DNA of 64,000 nucleotides from Plantactinospora sp. BC1. Lineage in GTDB: Bacteria > Actinomycetota > Actinomycetes > Mycobacteriales > Micromonosporaceae. The position numbers and the translations under genes are program-made. The notes under the pieces are model-generated. The model saw nothing but the letters and a program-made list of their open reading frames with translations. It did not search any database and was not told the DNA's origin. Within the stretch, counting starts at the first letter, position 1; each line of letters starts with the position of its first letter. This document shows, piece by piece, positions 24,642 through 32,831 of this stretch. Location: positions 5,146,001 through 5,210,000 of the forward strand of contig NZ_CP028158.1 of NCBI RefSeq assembly GCF_003030345.1, read 5' to 3'.

Positions 24642-26114
24642 GTGCTGTCGCTGCCGGACCGGGTCGCGTGCGAGGACGTGGTCATGTTCGTCAACGCGGC
24701 GGTCACCTCGACCGGGCAGCACGAGTTCCGCTCCGGCGCCGCCGAGCAGCGGATGTCGCTGGCGTTCCTGCACGACTACGTGCTCGGCAACTACCGCGAC
24801 CTCTACGCCGCGACCCTGGCGCTGGACGTCAACGACTTCAACGCCGCGCTGGTGGTGACGAACCTGCTCCGCACCGCCCGGGACGCCGACCCGGCCCGGC
24901 GGGCCGTGGAGGGACGGCTGATCGCCGCCCGGCTGCGGCTGCTGCCGCCGCAGCGGGCGTACCGGGTCTTCCGGGAGCTGCGCCGGCTGGGCGTGAACAA
25001 CCGGCGTACCCGGGCCATCGTCCGGGACTGGCTGGCGGCCCGGCCCGATCCGGCGTTCGACGCCGTCAAGTACCGGCGTGGACTCGCCGTCGCCGCCCGG
25101 CACGCGCACCTGGCGCTGCCGGGGGAGCTGGGTACGGTGCTCTTCGACTGGCGCCGCCCGAAGCGGTACGACACGCCGCTGCTGGAGACCTGGCGCCGGG
25201 CGCACTACGAGCAGCGGGCCCTGTACGGGCTGCCCTACACCGCCGCCGAGGGGCTGGCCGCGCTGCACGGCATCGACCGGGCCCGGTTCCTGACCAACAT
25301 CGCCCCGAAGCTGACCGGTGCCGAGCGGCTCCGGTTGCAGTCCTCGGCCCGCCGGCTCGGCGTGGCGGCGGTCGGGATGGAGCTGTCCCGGGCCCCGCTG
25401 ACCCGGCTCGCCGGGTACGTCCTGTCGCTGCCCCTGGCCGAGCGGGTCGAGCGGCGCACCGAGCTGACCGACGCGCTGCGGGCCGCCGCCCGCCGGGCCG
25501 CGGGCCGGCAGGCCGGTAGCTGGGGCCGGGTGGTGGCGGTGCTGGACGACAGCTACTCGTCGTCCGGCTCGCGGGTCAAGCGCCGCCGTCCGCTGGCGGT
25601 GGCGCTGGCCACCCACTTCCTGCTCGGCGCGCTCGCCGCCGACTACACCGGGCTCTGGCTGCACCACCGGGACGACCCGCTGCTGGTCCGGGCGGTCGGG
25701 CCGACCGGGCTGGGGGAGCGGCTGCTGGACGGGTTGGCGCACCGGCCGGACCGGCTGGTGGTGGTCTCGGACGGCTGGGACAACGCGCCCCCCGGGCTGG
25801 CGGCGGAGGTGCTGCGGGTCTGGCGCATCCGGCTCGACCCGGAGCGGCGGACCTCCGTCGTGCACCTGAACCCGGTGTACGACAGCGACACCTTCGACGT
25901 GCGCCGGCTCGCGCCCGGGGTGGCGACCGTCGGGGTACGCGACGCCGAGGACGCCGCCGCGCTGGTCGAGCTCGCCCGCTTCGCCACCGGTACGGCGAGC
26001 TTCGCCGAGCTGCGCCGGCATCTCGACGACCGGGTCGACCGGTTCCTCGCCGGGTCGCCGCCGCACCCGGAGAGCCGCGACGACCACAGTGGACCGGAAG
26101 GGGGCGACGGATGA
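24642..26114 (+). CDS. Ro60/TROVE-like protein with C-terminal vWA domain
   Basis: The 490-residue soluble protein starts at a GTG with GGAGG 5 nt upstream. The N-terminal ~290 residues are all-helical. RAIVRDWLAARPDPAFDAVKY followed by a histidine-containing segment AARHAHLALP is strongly like the RNA-binding part of TROVE (Ro60) proteins. The C-terminal half is von Willebrand A-like: a strand RVVAVLDDSYSSSGS with a DxSxS metal site and RLVVVSDGWDN as a later strand. In bacteria Ro proteins bind Y RNAs and act in RNA quality control or stress. The stop overlaps the next start in ATGA, so the two products should be made together. Family assignment is my reading without a profile search. Confidence 0.6.
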   Translation: MLSLPDRVACEDVVMFVNAAVTSTGQHEFRSGAAEQRMSLAFLHDYVLGNYRDLYAATLALDVNDFNAALVVTNLLRTARDADPARRAVEGRLIAARLRLLPPQRAYRVFRELRRLGVNNRRTRAIVRDWLAARPDPAFDAVKYRRGLAVAARHAHLALPGELGTVLFDWRRPKRYDTPLLETWRRAHYEQRALYGLPYTAAEGLAALHGIDRARFLTNIAPKLTGAERLRLQSSARRLGVAAVGMELSRAPLTRLAGYVLSLPLAERVERRTELTDALRAAARRAAGRQAGSWGRVVAVLDDSYSSSGSRVKRRRPLAVALATHFLLGALAADYTGLWLHHRDDPLLVRAVGPTGLGERLLDGLAHRPDRLVVVSDGWDNAPPGLAAEVLRVWRIRLDPERRTSVVHLNPVYDSDTFDVRRLAPGVATVGVRDAEDAAALVELARFATGTASFAELRRHLDDRVDRFLAGSPPHPESRDDHSGPEGGDG

Positions 26115-27343
26115 GCCCGGCGCGGCACGCCGGTGGTGGTGCCGGGGTGGACCCGTCGGGTGCGCACGAGCTGCGGCTGACCGGCCTGTACGCCGGCCCG
26201 GACCAGGTCTGGGGTGCCGTCCGGCTGCAACCGCTGCTGCGTACCGAGCCCCTCACCGACCTGCGGCTGCACCCCCGGCTCTACGACCCGGACGAGTTGT
26301 CGGTCGTCGGCGTGGGCCCGCGCACCGGGTACGTCGCCTACATCCCGCACGCCTTCGTGGCGACCTGGACCGGGGACGGCAGCCCGGCCGCCGCGTACGG
26401 CACCCAGTTGGTCGACCCGGCGACCGGTGGTCCGCCCCGGGGCATCGGGTTGCACTTCCACCGCCGGATGGCCCGCCGGGAGGAGAAGCGCCGGCTGCGC
26501 TTCCTGCCGCTGCACCTGGCCCTGGAGGGCTTCCTCGGGTTGCAGTTCGGCGGGCCGCCGATCGCCTGGCAGGAGTGGACCCGTCGGGCCGTCAGCCGTG
26601 GTCTCTCGCCCCGGGCCGAGGCCGCGTACGCCGGCACCGAGATCCCCGGCCTCGCCGACGCGCTGCGGATCTTCGAGATCCACCCGGGCCAGTGCGGCAT
26701 GCTGCTGCACGTCGCGGACGCGCTCGCCGCCGCCCTGGTGGTGCCGCACCCCGAGGACTACCGCGCGCTGCACCCGACGCTGCTGGGCGACCTCTACGGC
26801 GAGCTGGTGCACCAGTACGCCCAGCTCTACCCGGCGGTACCCGAGTTCCCGGCCCGGATCGACGAGTCCCGGGTGTACGGCCTGGCCGACCTCCGCGCCG
26901 AGGTGGCGCGGGGCCGGGCCGGTTGGGCGGAACCGCAGCACCTGACGGTCGACGGGCTCTTCGGCGGGGAGCAGCGCACGGTCGAGTCGGTGTACCGGCT
27001 GGGTCGGTTCACGCTGTCCCGCTTCCTGCCGCCGTTCCACCCGGACCGGGAGAACCATGTCGGCGAGACCATCACCGACGCCGACGGGCGGCTGGCGTAC
27101 CTGAAGACCTTCCGGCTCTCCGCCGCGCAGGCCCGCCGGGGGCACCTGCTCGGCCGGCTCGCCGCGCACGACTGGGAGCTGGACGCCACCGCCGCCGCGC
27201 TCGGCACCGACCGGGCCGGCCTGACCCTCCGCCTCGACCGGGCCGGCTTCGGCCACCTGCTGCGTCCGGAGATCCTGGACGCCTGCCGTGCCCAGGCGCG
27301 GACCTCCGCCGGCCGCGCCGGCCGAACCCGGCCCCGGCCCTGA
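26111..27343 (+). CDS. Unknown protein with Fis-like HTH, paired with the TROVE-like gene
   Basis: The 410-residue soluble protein overlaps the TROVE-like gene by 4 bp (ATGA). Residues ~15-330 contain GLYAGPDQVWGAVRLQPLLR, a GYVAYIPHAFVATW strand, HFHRRMARREEKRRLRFLP and EIHPGQCGMLLHVADALAAAL, and I cannot place this in a named family with confidence. It may be one of the ARPP-type domains described in bacterial conflict-associated loci, but that is weak recall. The last ~60 residues form a Fis/NtrC-type helix-turn-helix (HDWELDATAAALGTDRAGLT). No AAA+ ATPase domain is present. It could be an adaptor or regulator for the TROVE partner. Confidence 0.6.
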   Translation: MSPARHAGGGAGVDPSGAHELRLTGLYAGPDQVWGAVRLQPLLRTEPLTDLRLHPRLYDPDELSVVGVGPRTGYVAYIPHAFVATWTGDGSPAAAYGTQLVDPATGGPPRGIGLHFHRRMARREEKRRLRFLPLHLALEGFLGLQFGGPPIAWQEWTRRAVSRGLSPRAEAAYAGTEIPGLADALRIFEIHPGQCGMLLHVADALAAALVVPHPEDYRALHPTLLGDLYGELVHQYAQLYPAVPEFPARIDESRVYGLADLRAEVARGRAGWAEPQHLTVDGLFGGEQRTVESVYRLGRFTLSRFLPPFHPDRENHVGETITDADGRLAYLKTFRLSAAQARRGHLLGRLAAHDWELDATAAALGTDRAGLTLRLDRAGFGHLLRPEILDACRAQARTSAGRAGRTRPRP

Positions 27344-27470
27344 CGACCACGCCGGACACGTCGCCCCGGCCCTGACGGCCGCGCCCGGCACGTCGCCCCG
27401 GCGCGGACGGTGGCCGCCGGAGACGTCGCCCGGGCGGTGACGGCCGGGATCGGTGCCATTCGTTGATTCC

Positions 27471-27513
27471 CGTCCGGGTGCGTGATCTGATGCCCGGACG
27501 CGAAGAAGCTTCG
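27471..27513 (+). promoter_or_regulatory. Tandem inverted repeats in the SGNH hydrolase leader
   Basis: An 8-bp perfect stem CGTCCGGG (27471-27478) with CCCGGACG (27493-27500) is followed at once by CGAAG-AAG-CTTCG (27501-27513), which contains the 8-bp palindrome GAAGCTTC. They lie 33 bp before the hydrolase start. Either a structured leader or operators are possible. The rest of the 202-bp space before it has short GTCGCCCCGGC repeats and no gene. Confidence 0.4.
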
Positions 27514-27545
27514 ATATTTCGATCAGACGTTCTTGGGGGTCGGAG

Positions 27546-28811
27546 ATGTTCGGGTTCCGTCGACCCGCTGCCGCCGCGGCGCTGGCGTTCACCCTCGCCG
27601 CCACCGGCACGCTGTCGGGCATCGTCACCGCACCGGGTACGGCCGGCGCGGCGCTGCCGACGGCCGCCGTCGCGATCGGGGACAGTTTCGTCAGCGGCGA
27701 GGGCGCCGGCGGCTACCAGCCGGTGGTGGACGCCAACGGCAGCCCGCAGGGCTTCCCCGGCTGGTCCGCGCCGAACAGCAACGCCTTCTTCTGCCACCGG
27801 TCGGCGAACGCCTCGCTGCACCAGGCGAACCTGCCCGGCATCTCGGCCCGGTTCAACCTCGCCTGCTCCGGCGGCCAGCCGTACGACATCGTCAACGCCT
27901 CCGCCGGGCGGGCCAAGGGGCGTACGGTGGCGGCCCAGCTCGACCAGCTCCGGGCGGTGGCGCAGACCCACGACATCGACCTGGTGCTGCTCGGGCTCGG
28001 CTCCAACAACAGCTCCTTCACCTTCGGCGACGTCGCCTCCGACTGCGCCAACCGGTTCATCGCGGACGCCTGGACCGGCTGGTGGGAGTTCTGGGCGTAC
28101 CTCGGCGGTCCGGTCGAGCAGGCGCCGTGTGCCGGCGAGGACCTCGGCACCCCGGCCGAGTTCGCGGCGGCGACCGCCGAGACCACCAACGCGGTCCGGC
28201 AACTGCTGGCCACCCTGGACCAGGTCGACGCCGACGGGCAGCACCGGATCGTCTTCCAGGACTACACCAACCCGCTGCCGTTCGAGCTGGAGTCGCGCTT
28301 CCACGAGGAGGACAACCGCGACGACACCCGGGACAAGTTCCGGGCGCTCGGCGCCGAGCGGTACGCGGCCGGCTGCCCGGTGCACCGGGCGAGTCTGGCC
28401 GCCGGGCACCTCTTCTCCACCGGCCTCGGCACGCTGGTCCAGTCGGTGCACGGCACCATGCGGGCCGAGTTCCCCGGCGACGACCTGGTCTACCTGAACG
28501 TGCAGCGGGCCTTCGACGGCGCCCGGCTCTGCGAGACCGGGTCCAGCCCGACCGGCGCGCTCGCCACCCCGATCCGGTTGCAGGACGGCCCGACCGGGAT
28601 CCCGGTGACCAGCCTCTCCGGCCACGACAAGATCGCCATCCAGCGGATCGCGAACGCCTGCGTCACGTACTTCCAGACCTGTCAGGAGTCCTGGCACCCG
28701 AACGCGGCCGGACACGCGGTGCTCGGGCAGTGCCTCGCCGGTGCGGCGGCCACCCCGAACCGGGCCGTCGCCTGCGTCCGCTCCGGCAGCGGTGCGATCA
28801 CCGTGAGCTGA
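27546..28811 (+). CDS. Secreted SGNH/GDSL hydrolase
   Basis: The 421-residue protein has a signal peptide (AAAAALAFTLAATGTLSGIV) and an SGNH esterase fold: block I AIGDSFVSGEGAG with the nucleophile serine, LACSGGQPYD, block III GLGSNN in place of GxND, and block V ESWHPNAAGHAV with the catalytic histidine. The block V residue three before His is not Asp, so the triad may be a dyad. Many cysteines (FFCHRS, LACSG, SDCAN, APCAG) suggest disulfides in the secreted form. Substrates of this family include lipids and acetylated polysaccharides. RBS is GGGGGTCGGAG. It is convergent with the GH27 gene. Confidence 0.88.
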   Translation: MFGFRRPAAAAALAFTLAATGTLSGIVTAPGTAGAALPTAAVAIGDSFVSGEGAGGYQPVVDANGSPQGFPGWSAPNSNAFFCHRSANASLHQANLPGISARFNLACSGGQPYDIVNASAGRAKGRTVAAQLDQLRAVAQTHDIDLVLLGLGSNNSSFTFGDVASDCANRFIADAWTGWWEFWAYLGGPVEQAPCAGEDLGTPAEFAAATAETTNAVRQLLATLDQVDADGQHRIVFQDYTNPLPFELESRFHEEDNRDDTRDKFRALGAERYAAGCPVHRASLAAGHLFSTGLGTLVQSVHGTMRAEFPGDDLVYLNVQRAFDGARLCETGSSPTGALATPIRLQDGPTGIPVTSLSGHDKIAIQRIANACVTYFQTCQESWHPNAAGHAVLGQCLAGAAATPNRAVACVRSGSGAITVS

Positions 28812-28833
28812 GGCGCCGGCCGCCCGTCCAGCG

Positions 28834-28877
28834 GGTCGAGTCCGCACCGGTGCCGGGACCCCGGTGCGGACTCGACC
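28834..28877. terminator. Bidirectional terminator between SGNH hydrolase and GH27 genes
   Basis: A perfect 17-bp stem (28834-28850 with 28861-28877, starting GGTCGAGTCCGCACCGG) with a 10-nt loop lies between the two convergent genes. Confidence 0.85.
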
Positions 28878-28886
28878 TCCGGACAA

Positions 28887-28920
28887 CTACTCCGGGTACT
28901 CCGCTACTCCGGGTACTCCG
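28887..28920. repeat. Perfect 17-bp tandem duplication over the GH27 stop codon
   Basis: CTACTCCGGGTACTCCG occurs at 28887-28903 and 28904-28920 with no gap. The second copy holds the last codons and stop of the alpha-galactosidase gene, so the first copy is a duplicated stop-codon region now in the 3' untranslated part. Confidence 0.9.
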
Positions 28921-31414
28921 CCCGGACGTTGTCCACGTGCACCTGACCGCCACCGTTGAGGAAGATCCAGACCGCCCGTACCTGGGAGAGGTCCAGGCTC
29001 GCCCCGGCCGGGCAGCTCAGGTCGTCGATCTCCTCGGTGATCGTCCGACTGGCGAACGGATTGGTCCAGCTCCACAGTCCACCCTGGCACCAGGCCCAGT
29101 CCGGGCCGACCTGTACGGCGAACTCGCCGACCGTCCCGACCTCGTCGGCCCGTACGTCGAAGCGCAGCCGCGCCGCCCCGGTCAGGTCCAGCGGCTCGGC
29201 GAAGGTACGCCCGAACCAGTTCCCGTCCTTCGGCGTCGCGACGGTCAGCCCGTGTTCGCCCTCGGTACGGAAGGTACGGGTCTGCGCGACGGTGCCCCCG
29301 GAGCCCGGGTTGGCGACGGTGAAGTCCTCGGTGCCGGACTCGAACGAGAAGATGGTCCGCTCGGTCGGCAGCACCGGGTCGTCCGGCCCGGCGGAGCCGC
29401 AGGTCAGGATCGGCGCGGCCCAGTCGGCGTGTGCCTGGCCGGTGGCGTCGCCGGTGGCGACCAGACGCAGCCCGGAGGCGCCGGTCAGGTCGGCGGTCAG
29501 GGTGACCGGGGCGGCCCCCGGACTGACCGGTCCACTGCTGGCCACCACCCGGTCGTCGGCGTGGACGGTGAAGGTGACCGGCGCGGTGGCGGGTGCCTCG
29601 TCGTCGATTCCGACGTCGGTGACCAGGTGGGTGCAACCGGCGACCAGATAGAAGAGTTCGCTGGGGGCGGTGGTGCCGATGCCCCGGTTGTAGACCCGTC
29701 CGCCGATGGTGATCAGGTTGCCGTCGCCGCCGGCACCTCCGCCGTTGCTCTGGTCGGCCTCGACCGGACCGAGGGCGTTGCCGGAGTGCAGCGGCGCGAT
29801 GGTGCTCAGGTGGCGCCGGCCGTCCCCGGGTGGGGTGAAGACCACCCCGATGATCTCGCTGGTGGTGCTGGCCGGCCGCTGCCGTGCGCCCCACCGGTAC
29901 GTGGTGGTGACGGTGATCGGATATCGCCCCGCGGGCGTCTCCTCGGGGATCTGGAGTGCCCAGGTGGTCTCGAAGGAGGCGTCGGTGCCCAGTCGCCGTC
30001 GTGCGGGGTCGCTCATCTCGGCGGCCCGCCAGCCCTCGGGGGTGGAGACCGTGACGCGCACGTCGCGCAGCGCGCCCACGCCCCGGTTGGTGACCGTACT
30101 GACCAGGAGGTTCTCGCCGAGCGCGCCGGGGAGCAGGTTGTCGACCGTCGCCCCGAGGGCGACCTGGGGCGGGACCGCCGCCGGGTCGGCCAGCGGTCGG
30201 ACCCGGTAGACCACGGTGCCGTGCGCCGGTACGCCGGCCGAGATGGTGGACCTCGCCTGGCTGACCCGGCCGGTCCAGACGTCCTGCAACCGGTACGCGC
30301 CCGCCCGGCGCAGCCCGGTCTCCCGGACCGGCACGCTCACCGTGGCCAGCGAGTCCGTCGAGTTGTAGAGCGCGATCGCCCGGTCGCCGTTCGCCAGCGG
30401 CTTGTCCAGGACCATCAGCCCGTCCCGGTCGGAGACGACGGCGCCCTGCACCCCGAGCCGGTCCTGGTCGATCGCGATGATCTCCCGGTTGCCGAGGATC
30501 GCCAGCGTCTCCGGGGTGGCCTTGCGCAGGTCGGTGCCGATCAGCAGCGGTGCGGCCATCATCGCCCACATGCTCATGTGGGTGCGGTACTCGGTGCCGG
30601 TCATCCCGCCGTTGCCGATCTCCAGCATGTCCGGGTCGTTCCAGTTGCCCGGCCCGGCGTACGGCGCCAGTGGCGCGTTCTGCGCGATGATCGAGCGGAC
30701 GCTGGACCAGTTGTCGCTGATGTCCCCGGTGGTCCGCCACAGGTCGCCGACCTCGGCCGCCCAGGTCCACGGCTGGGACTGGCCCCATTCGCAGATCGCG
30801 TAGACGATCGGACGGCCGGTGGCGTCCAGCGCGTCGCGCATCGCGGTGTACCGCCGGACGAAGTCCTGCTGCGACCCGTCGGACTGGTTGTTGCAGTTGT
30901 CGTACTTCAGGTAGTCGACGCCCCAGTCGGCCCAGGTCCGGGCGTCGATCTCCTCGTGCCCGAGGCTGCCCGGGTAGCCGGCGCAGGTGGCGGTGCCGGC
31001 GTCGCCGTAGATGCCCAGTTTGAGGCCCTTGCCGTGCACGTAGTCGGCGACTCCGGAGATCCCGCTCGGGAACTTGACCGGGTCCGGCACCAGCCGGCCG
31101 TCCGGGCCACGTTCGCGCAGCGACCAGCAGTCGTCGATGTTGACGTACTCGTAGCCGGCGGCGGCGAGCCCGGAGGAGACGAGTACGTCCGCGGTCTCCT
31201 TGATCAGGGTCTCGCTGACGTCGCAGCCGAAGGCGTTCCAGTTGTTGAAGCCCATCGGCGGGGTGGGGGCGAGCGTCTCCGGCTGGGGGGCCGGGGCGGC
31301 GACCGGGCGTTCCGGTGCCGGCGCGGCGGGTGCGGCCACGGCCGGCGTCGCGCTGAGCAGGGACGGGATCAGGACCAGGACGGCCAGGGTCCGGGACTTG
31401 GCTGTGTGCGTCAC
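28904..31414 (-). CDS. Secreted multidomain alpha-galactosidase (GH27)
   Basis: The 836-residue enzyme has a signal peptide (LAVLVLIPSLLSATPAVAAP), then a GH27 TIM barrel opening PPMGFNNWNAFGCDVSE. The nucleophile is Asp172 in DYLKYDNC and the acid/base is Asp234 in GDISDNW. A C-terminal beta domain, a NEW3-type domain, an NPCBM-like domain (around 520-670) and a final beta-sandwich module (FSFESGTEDFTVAN ... DNVRAEYPE) like a carbohydrate-binding module follow. It should remove alpha-galactosyl side chains from plant galactomannans or oligosaccharides outside the cell. The GTG at 31414 follows GAAGGAGG. An operator-like palindrome sits inside its promoter. Confidence 0.93.
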   Translation of the reverse strand: MTHTAKSRTLAVLVLIPSLLSATPAVAAPAAPAPERPVAAPAPQPETLAPTPPMGFNNWNAFGCDVSETLIKETADVLVSSGLAAAGYEYVNIDDCWSLRERGPDGRLVPDPVKFPSGISGVADYVHGKGLKLGIYGDAGTATCAGYPGSLGHEEIDARTWADWGVDYLKYDNCNNQSDGSQQDFVRRYTAMRDALDATGRPIVYAICEWGQSQPWTWAAEVGDLWRTTGDISDNWSSVRSIIAQNAPLAPYAGPGNWNDPDMLEIGNGGMTGTEYRTHMSMWAMMAAPLLIGTDLRKATPETLAILGNREIIAIDQDRLGVQGAVVSDRDGLMVLDKPLANGDRAIALYNSTDSLATVSVPVRETGLRRAGAYRLQDVWTGRVSQARSTISAGVPAHGTVVYRVRPLADPAAVPPQVALGATVDNLLPGALGENLLVSTVTNRGVGALRDVRVTVSTPEGWRAAEMSDPARRRLGTDASFETTWALQIPEETPAGRYPITVTTTYRWGARQRPASTTSEIIGVVFTPPGDGRRHLSTIAPLHSGNALGPVEADQSNGGGAGGDGNLITIGGRVYNRGIGTTAPSELFYLVAGCTHLVTDVGIDDEAPATAPVTFTVHADDRVVASSGPVSPGAAPVTLTADLTGASGLRLVATGDATGQAHADWAAPILTCGSAGPDDPVLPTERTIFSFESGTEDFTVANPGSGGTVAQTRTFRTEGEHGLTVATPKDGNWFGRTFAEPLDLTGAARLRFDVRADEVGTVGEFAVQVGPDWAWCQGGLWSWTNPFASRTITEEIDDLSCPAGASLDLSQVRAVWIFLNGGGQVHVDNVRAEYPE

Positions 31415-31573
31415 CGACACCTCCTTCGGCGGCGACCGCGGTCGTCCGCGATCGGGTCGGCACAGTGGTGTGGACTCCACGGCTCGCCCGGCGGCGGTGT
31501 CGACCGGGCCGACGGCCGTCGGTACGCGCGACTCATCGGGGCCACGCACCGTGATGGATCCACAACGCGGCAA

Positions 31574-31603
31574 ACGGTAAGCGCTTTCCTTGACATCCGT
31601 CAA
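31574..31603 (-). promoter_or_regulatory. GH27 promoter with an embedded LacI-type operator
   Basis: On the minus strand a -35 TTGACG (31603-31598) and -10 TACCGT (31579-31574) are 18 bp apart. Within that spacer GGAAAGCGCTTACC (31589-31576) centres on the palindrome AGCGCT, the core of many LacI/CebR-type sites. TTGAC-GGAT-GTCAA overlaps the -35. Binding here would block RNA polymerase. The 230-bp region from 31415 to 31644 contains no gene. Confidence 0.6.
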
Positions 31604-31644
31604 TATCTGGCCGAGCGGCCCGGTGGATGCCCGAGGCGCCGGCG

Positions 31645-32769
31645 TCAGGAGCAGTCGCAGCAACTACAGCAGTCGCAGTCGCAGTGCCGGGTGCACCAGC
31701 AGCGGTCGTCCCACGATTTGCGCCGGCGCTTGCCCCAGCGCGGCTGCCACAGCCCGCAGGTGCAGGTGGTCAGGATGCAGGCGCCGCCGACCACCAGCGG
31801 GGCGCCGCAGCCGTCCGGTCGCGGCTGCGCGGCCCCGTCCGGATGGCCCGCCGGCTGACCGGACCGGCCGTGCCCGGCGAGCGGCACCGCCGGACCGTCG
31901 TCCGCCGCACCGGCCAGCGCGAACGTCCGGTCGATCGCGTCGGAGACCTCGCGGTCGAGCAGCGCCCGGACCAGCCTCGGGTCCCGCAGCTCCAGGTCGG
32001 CCAGGGCCAGCCGCAGGCCGTGGTGCGCGTCCTCGCAGAGCCGGCGAGCCTGGGCCAGGTCGGTGCCGCTGGCCCGCAACGGGTTGAACGCGCCCCGGAC
32101 GGCGTCGTCGGCGTGGTCCTCGACGGCGTCCAGCAGGTGGGCGATCCGGCCGAAGTACCGGCCGATCTCGGCCAGCCCGGCGGCGTTGCCCGGCCGGCCG
32201 GCCAGCGTCGCCGTGTGCGCGAAGGCGGCCGCCACGGCGGTCTCCGTCGGCTCGGTGGCGACCAGCACCGACATGCCCGGGACGACCGTCGACTCCAACT
32301 CGGACTGCCGGGCCACCGCGGCGAGCAGCACGCCGGTGTCGAAGCCGACCGCGTCGCCGGTCCGGGCGCCGGCCTCGGCCCACCGGTCGGCCAGCCGGCC
32401 GGCGACCCCGGCGAGGGCGGGGACCCGCAGCGCGCCGTCCCGGTCGGCGACGTGGTCCCGGGTCTTGCCGGCGGCGAGGACCAGCGAGACGGCGGCGGCC
32501 AGCCGGGCGCCGGGGTCGGTCGAGGGGAGCACCTGGGCGGGCTGGAAGCCGCGCAGTGCGCAGGGCGCCGCCGGACGGTACCGGGCCGGGGCGGCGCGCT
32601 GTGCCTCCAGGAGTACGGAGATCAGCAGGCCGTCGTAGTTCGTGGCCAGCCGGGCCCGGTGTCCGTGCTCGTCCCGGAGGGTCAGGCAGAGCCCGCAGAG
32701 GTGGCCGAGCCAGGCGGCGTGCAGCTTCCCGCACATCCGGTGCCGGCACGGCCGTACGATCCCGAACAC
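31645..32769 (-). CDS. DUF5685-family protein with a cysteine-rich tail
   Basis: The 374-residue protein starts at a GTG after GGGAGG and opens FGIVRPCRHRMCGKL, followed by GHLCGLCLTLRDEHG, so a CxxC-type metal or redox site is likely. The long middle is helical and contains YDGLLISVLLEAQ and YFGRIAHLLDAVEDHADD. The last 18 residues hold nine cysteines in CxC/CC pattern (RCWCTRHCDCDCCSCCDCS). The N-terminal part matches actinobacterial DUF5685 proteins as I recall them; function is unknown. A lone prenyltransferase-like helical fold or metal storage are guesses. The downstream LtrA gene is in the same orientation but upstream in transcription. Confidence 0.75.
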   Translation of the reverse strand: MFGIVRPCRHRMCGKLHAAWLGHLCGLCLTLRDEHGHRARLATNYDGLLISVLLEAQRAAPARYRPAAPCALRGFQPAQVLPSTDPGARLAAAVSLVLAAGKTRDHVADRDGALRVPALAGVAGRLADRWAEAGARTGDAVGFDTGVLLAAVARQSELESTVVPGMSVLVATEPTETAVAAAFAHTATLAGRPGNAAGLAEIGRYFGRIAHLLDAVEDHADDAVRGAFNPLRASGTDLAQARRLCEDAHHGLRLALADLELRDPRLVRALLDREVSDAIDRTFALAGAADDGPAVPLAGHGRSGQPAGHPDGAAQPRPDGCGAPLVVGGACILTTCTCGLWQPRWGKRRRKSWDDRCWCTRHCDCDCCSCCDCS

Positions 32770-32831
32770 GGCGCCTCCCACGATCGTTCGACTGCTGCGG
32801 CAGCGTAGCGACCCGGCGCACCCCCGCCGGC

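Noticed and set aside
27533-31858. A 1441-codon plus-strand frame across the SGNH and GH27 genes
   Set aside because: It crosses a strong terminator hairpin, mirrors two real genes in other frames and has no recognisable domains.
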